Assembly (NCBI GenBank): GCA_019321725.1 | Contig: CM033118.1 | Span: 13,666,071-13,730,070, forward strand | Source: Paulownia fortunei | Lineage: Eukaryota; Streptophyta; Magnoliopsida; Lamiales; Paulowniaceae | Reading direction: 5' to 3' | DNA: 64,000 nt | Shown here: positions 60,158 through 64,000 of the stretch, one piece after another | Position numbering within the stretch: position 1 is the stretch's first letter | How the letters are laid out: each line of letters opens with the position of its first letter | The notes under the pieces: model-generated | The model's database searches: none | What the model was told of the DNA's origin: nothing | Seen by the model: only the letters and a program-made list of their open reading frames with translations | Made by a program: the position numbers and the translations under genes

Positions 60158-61316
60158 CCCACTAATTGGGCGACTTTGCCACATTCGCCATTGGGTGTAG
60201 TGACTTTTACTAAAGTCGCCACACCCTGTGCCAACTTCACTTAAAATTTTAACCCCCCTCAATTTTACAGTAGTTGAAGAAGAAAATTTTAAAAGTATAA
60301 TAATCTATTAAAAAACCATACATATACTCCGTTTTAAATTGAAGACTTCTATTTGATTTGATATAAAATTTTAAATTAAAATAAAAAATAAAATTTTAAA
60401 TTTTTTACAATATTACTATGTGAAGTGGATCACATTAGCCGATGTCGCTTGGTATTAATTCTTTTTTGAATTCAATCTGCAATCAAAATTAATTATGGTA
60501 CTCGATATCAATTTTTTCTTTGGCTCGGTCTCTTAAATCTAGAAAAGAGAGAATATTAAGAGAGTTTTTATGAACGTACCTTAAATTATGGTTAAACTAT
60601 ATCCCTTTAATCAATGTAATTTCGTAATAGATTGTACTACAATTGTCGCATGTGTACTTTTTTAAATACGAAAAGGATACTATATAACTTTTACTTTTTT
60701 CTTTCCCGTTATGCCCTTTTTATATATTAATTATGGAAAGATGACCATTTTTGCCCATAGCCCAAGAGGAAGGCCCTTCATACTATATGTGGGCAATTGA
60801 TTTTAGGTTTTTGGGTCTTGATTCTCTCAATTCAACTCGGTCGAGAGAGTCAATTTTTTTTTTAAAAAATCAGATATTAGGTTACCCAATATCTGACTTT
60901 AAATTTTTAGGTTGGATATCGGGTAATGATATTCTACCCGCTTGGAGATCGAGTTGTTAGAGTAGTGCCCAACGTACCAACTAGATTGGGCATCTTTTAT
61001 ACTCTTGTATTTAAAAAAAAATAATCTTTTTCAAACCATATTAATAAAAGGAAAATTTATTTATCTTTAATTGTTTCTTGTAATTAGATAAAATCTCTAG
61101 ACCAAACTTAGCTACGGGGCGTGGTCGCACATTTGATGGTGATTATGGAATATGTCTCTTTGGCTTTGATCTTAAATTAGTTTCGAGTCAATGACTTTTT
61201 GAAATGGGACATCGAATAGTCCAATAGACTCGCGCATACGATGCATGCTTGCATGAGGAGGATGTCTCGCTTCATGGACATTGACATAATGATACTAATG
61301 CATGTATGCGGGTGCT
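60158..61316. other. Unassigned sequence between two LTR elements
   Basis: No gene recognised. 60168-60225 contains GGCGACTTTGCC and, inverted, AAAGTCGCC, a small stem-forming repeat. 60751-60960 has a 69-residue frame without signature that includes repeated ATTTTAGG words. The rest is AT-rich. Confidence 0.5.
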
Positions 61317-63034
61317 TGTTAGGGAACAAGTACACTGAACAGACCCACTAGAATTTCTTAATTGGAAACTTGTTTGTCAAGATAAGAAATTCTATGTTAC
61401 ACGATTAGTCTTTTGACTTGAGACACCATGATCGCCTTATGCATGTCATGTTTCATTTTGATGTATCTTCTGATTGCCTTACAATTACAAAAGGGATACA
61501 TTGGATATTGCATTGATATGTATGGAGGTTAATGAGTGGTCAACAAAGAATCCATCACTTGTCTGGTAGAACAAGTGAATCTTCTATGTTTCATAGTTTA
61601 TGACTCAAAAGTTCTTGGTCAAGGCAGGACGAATGTTAGACGGGGGTTTTCTAACGATTCATCATGAGTCATTGAAATTTGAAATGGAATTATAGTTATT
61701 GAGCAATTAGGGTTTCGACTACTAATCTATGCTCTAGACTCAATCAGAAGATTAGTTAACAAAAAGACCTTGCGTATATGATACTCGTAATTGAAATAGA
61801 TTTACTTGCTATTTCACCTAAGTCTGGGTAGTCATGATACACCTGCTAAGTGTTTCCCATGACTTGTGAGGTTCTTGAAATTAACTCCTTAATTTCAAGC
61901 GAACTAATTAATTAGATTGAACTAATTAATCAGAATAATTATTATTATTCATAAGTTGCAAGTGTTACAAGTCCGCTGTTAACTTAGTAGTGAACCTAAA
62001 TGATCACACGCAATTTGAGATAGAATATTTCTAATTTAGGAATTGATCCAAAAGGTTAGATCCATTTAATTTATAAAGATTAATTAATTAGAACTTAAAT
62101 TAGTTCACGGAGTTGAATTAATTATTCAATTAAATAATTAGATTATTTAATTGGACCTAATAAGACTAAGGAGCTTAATTGGAGTAAAACAATTATTTGA
62201 TTAGATCAAATTAATTGTGTAGTCCATAAATTAATTTAATTAAATAATTGAATTATTTAATTGGATCTAATTTGATTAGATGACCTAGATGTAATTAATT
62301 AATTTGGGTAAGATAATTAATTAAATTAATTATGGAATTTATTTTAAAGTACAAACCCAATTCAAAAAGGCCTATTTGGAAAGGCCCATGAAAGTGATTG
62401 AAAAGGGATGGAAAGTCAAGAGTTTGGAATTATTGAGTAATTTTGAATATCTTTGTAAGATATGAAAGAGATAAAATTGGAAGAAGTTTGGATAAACCAA
62501 AATATATTCCAACCAATCAAAAGAAAACACAAAATACCAAGAGTAAGACTCTTGAAATTTTGAACCCCCTATATATACCTCATGGCAGAAAATTGTAATA
62601 AATAGAAACATCCCCATAATTTTTGGCCATATAGAAATTATGAGAAGAAAAAAAAAATCTTCAACCATCATTTTTCTCTGTAACTTCCATCTTTTATTTT
62701 TAAGTATTAATTCCTTTATTACAAGTTAATAACAGAAATTAATATTTTCTATACACACTCTATTAATCAGATTAAAAAATAAAGGGGAGACATTTGGATC
62801 CCTGTAAACCAAATTCAGAAAAGAGGCTAGCAATTGATTGTTTCATACTCTACGACAACTAAAGTGCAAAAAAAGGTATAAATGGATATTTTTATTATTT
62901 TATTACAGCCATTGGAAATTACAAGATCGTTAAAAATTACATCGGATTTGGGGTATTACTATAATTGTTATAGTTCAATTTTTTAAAAATTTTAATTTTC
63001 TACTGTGCATACCCGGGATCACACGAACCTAACA
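61317..63034 (+). mobile_element. Copia 5' LTR (about 1.7 kb)
   Basis: It starts TGTTAGGGAACAAGTACACT and ends ...CGAACCTAACA directly before an initiator-Met primer site. A TATA box (CTATATATACC, about 62570) sits about 460 bp before the LTR end. Related to the relic at 3936-5145. The short open frames inside are not genes. Confidence 0.8.
62567..62578 (+). promoter_or_regulatory. TATA box of the copia LTR promoter
   Basis: CCCTATATATACC is the only strong TATA element in the LTR, placed where the U3/R boundary is expected. The corresponding site in the older relic is GTATAAATACACC at about 4707. Confidence 0.5.
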
Positions 63035-63035
63035 A

Positions 63036-63047
63036 TGGTATTAGAGC
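63036..63047 (+). other. Copia primer-binding site (initiator Met tRNA)
   Basis: TGGTATTAGAGC, one change from TGGTATCAGAGC, two bases after the LTR end. Confidence 0.85.
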
Positions 63048-64000
63048 CACGATTTATGCAATTCCAATTGGATTCGATTTATGCTTGTGAATTTAATTGT
63101 TAAATTATGATTGATTTGTTGTGGTTTTGATTGGGATAAAATTATTTTACAATTAATTTAATTATTAAATAGAACATGTATGATTGAATTTGATTCGATC
63201 AGAATGAGAAATCATACATGGCACAGTGCTGGGTGCCCATGAACGCCCATCGGGTGTCGGCGCACACTCGCTGAGCGCGCGTCGGGTGTTGGCGCGCTGC
63301 AATGTGCGCTCGTAGTGCGTACTGTCGTGTTGAATTGGAAAATATGATTTTTTGATTTTATAATTAAAATGTTTAATTTTAAATTTGAAAAAGGCGTTTT
63401 CTTGAAAAACTAAGATTTTATCCCAAGTCATGAAATTACAATTTTAAAGGATGGTAAATTTACATGCTTTAATAAATTCATGTGATATATTTATTAGTAT
63501 GTATGCGATGATCATTGTGTCATTTGGACCAATGTGATGGGATTTATTTATCTTTGAATTTTTAAAATAGGGCATGTAAGTCTCTTATTCTTTCCTTGTA
63601 TGTACTTTACATTTTGAATGAGAGTAGAATAGGATGAGGTTTTTTTTTTTTTTGCTTTTTGGTGGACAAAAATAAGGATCAAGACGAAAAATCAAGAGAA
63701 TACCCATGATGTATGGGATATATTTATGTAATAGAAACTAGTTTCTATTTTCATTCTATTACTCTTATATTGACCTAAATTTATTTTTAGCTCAAATGGA
63801 TCACATAGGAATGGCCCATGATCATCTAGATTATGTATGTATTAGATGTATGCGTAGGGTTTATTTAATTAATTTTCTTGTCAATTTATTAAATAAATTA
63901 AGTTAAATTTGATGAGGTTTTGGTTAACATAAATACCCTACTTGAACTAAAAATCAAGTAAAGAAAATTTTGAATTCCAATGTCAAACAAATATGGATAA
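63048..64000 (+). mobile_element. Copia leader, running off the window
   Basis: No gag start was recognised before the window ends. A CG-rich block at 63230-63320 contains two similar units, CCATCGGGTGTCGGCGCAC and GCGTCGGGTGTTGGCGCGC, in otherwise AT-rich sequence. The 88-residue minus-strand frame over it has no signature. Confidence 0.6.

Noticed and set aside
60160..60967. CACTA-type DNA transposon (CACTA at 60160, TAGTG at 60963)
   Set aside because: Inverted similarity does not extend beyond the five terminal bases and the flanking trinucleotides differ.
62372..62671. 99-residue minus-strand frame with hydrophobic stretches
   Set aside because: Lies wholly in the copia LTR around its TATA box; no family signature.

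Overview
The window reads as nuclear DNA of a eudicot plant. It is AT-rich and has GT-AG introns. It is dominated by decayed LTR retrotransposons of plant lineages (Ty3/gypsy Athila-type and Tat-type, a probable Tekay/Del chromovirus seen only as solo LTRs, and Ty1/copia). It holds one intact-looking gene of a land-plant family. The species cannot be named from the sequence. No rRNA, tRNA, CRISPR or prokaryote-type operon was seen.

Layout. 1-3935: a truncated Athila LTR start, then a minus-strand gypsy gag-protease relic with its 5' LTR. 3936-5145: copia LTR relic. 5362-6620 (-): NAC transcription-factor pseudogene that still has its first intron. 6743-8451: Athila-type LTR. 8452-10195: copia RT/RNase H and 3' LTR. 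10200-41600: one Tat-type element on the minus strand, cut into pieces by later insertions. These are an Athila tandem (11504-24856), which itself carries a hAT element (12475-14319); a solo LTR on the minus strand (25308-31087), which itself carries a related solo LTR on the plus strand (26454-29064); and an Athila derivative without pol (32646-40548). Target-site duplications support the hAT, both solo LTRs and the Athila derivative.

41800-42730: probable non-autonomous DNA element. 43500-45830: the one plausible functional gene, three coding exons for a 160-residue plant-specific protein, with a G-box and CT-rich leader upstream. 45494-48204: low-information sequence. 48284-53811: a tandem array of a 153-bp unit, about 36 copies, with a nested period of nine units. 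53812-60157: a minus-strand Athila derivative keeping LTRs, the gag C-terminus and protease, but no pol. 60158-61316: unassigned. 61317-64000: 5' LTR, primer-binding site and leader of a copia element that runs past the window.

The window is therefore a history of transposition rather than a working gene cluster. Every retrotransposon reading frame examined is broken by stops, frameshifts or substitutions at catalytic residues. The signals that standard feature types explain least are the 153-bp satellite, whose edges lie in Athila LTR sequence, and the CG-rich CCTAGG palindromes repeated inside Athila LTRs. No new biochemical system was recognised.
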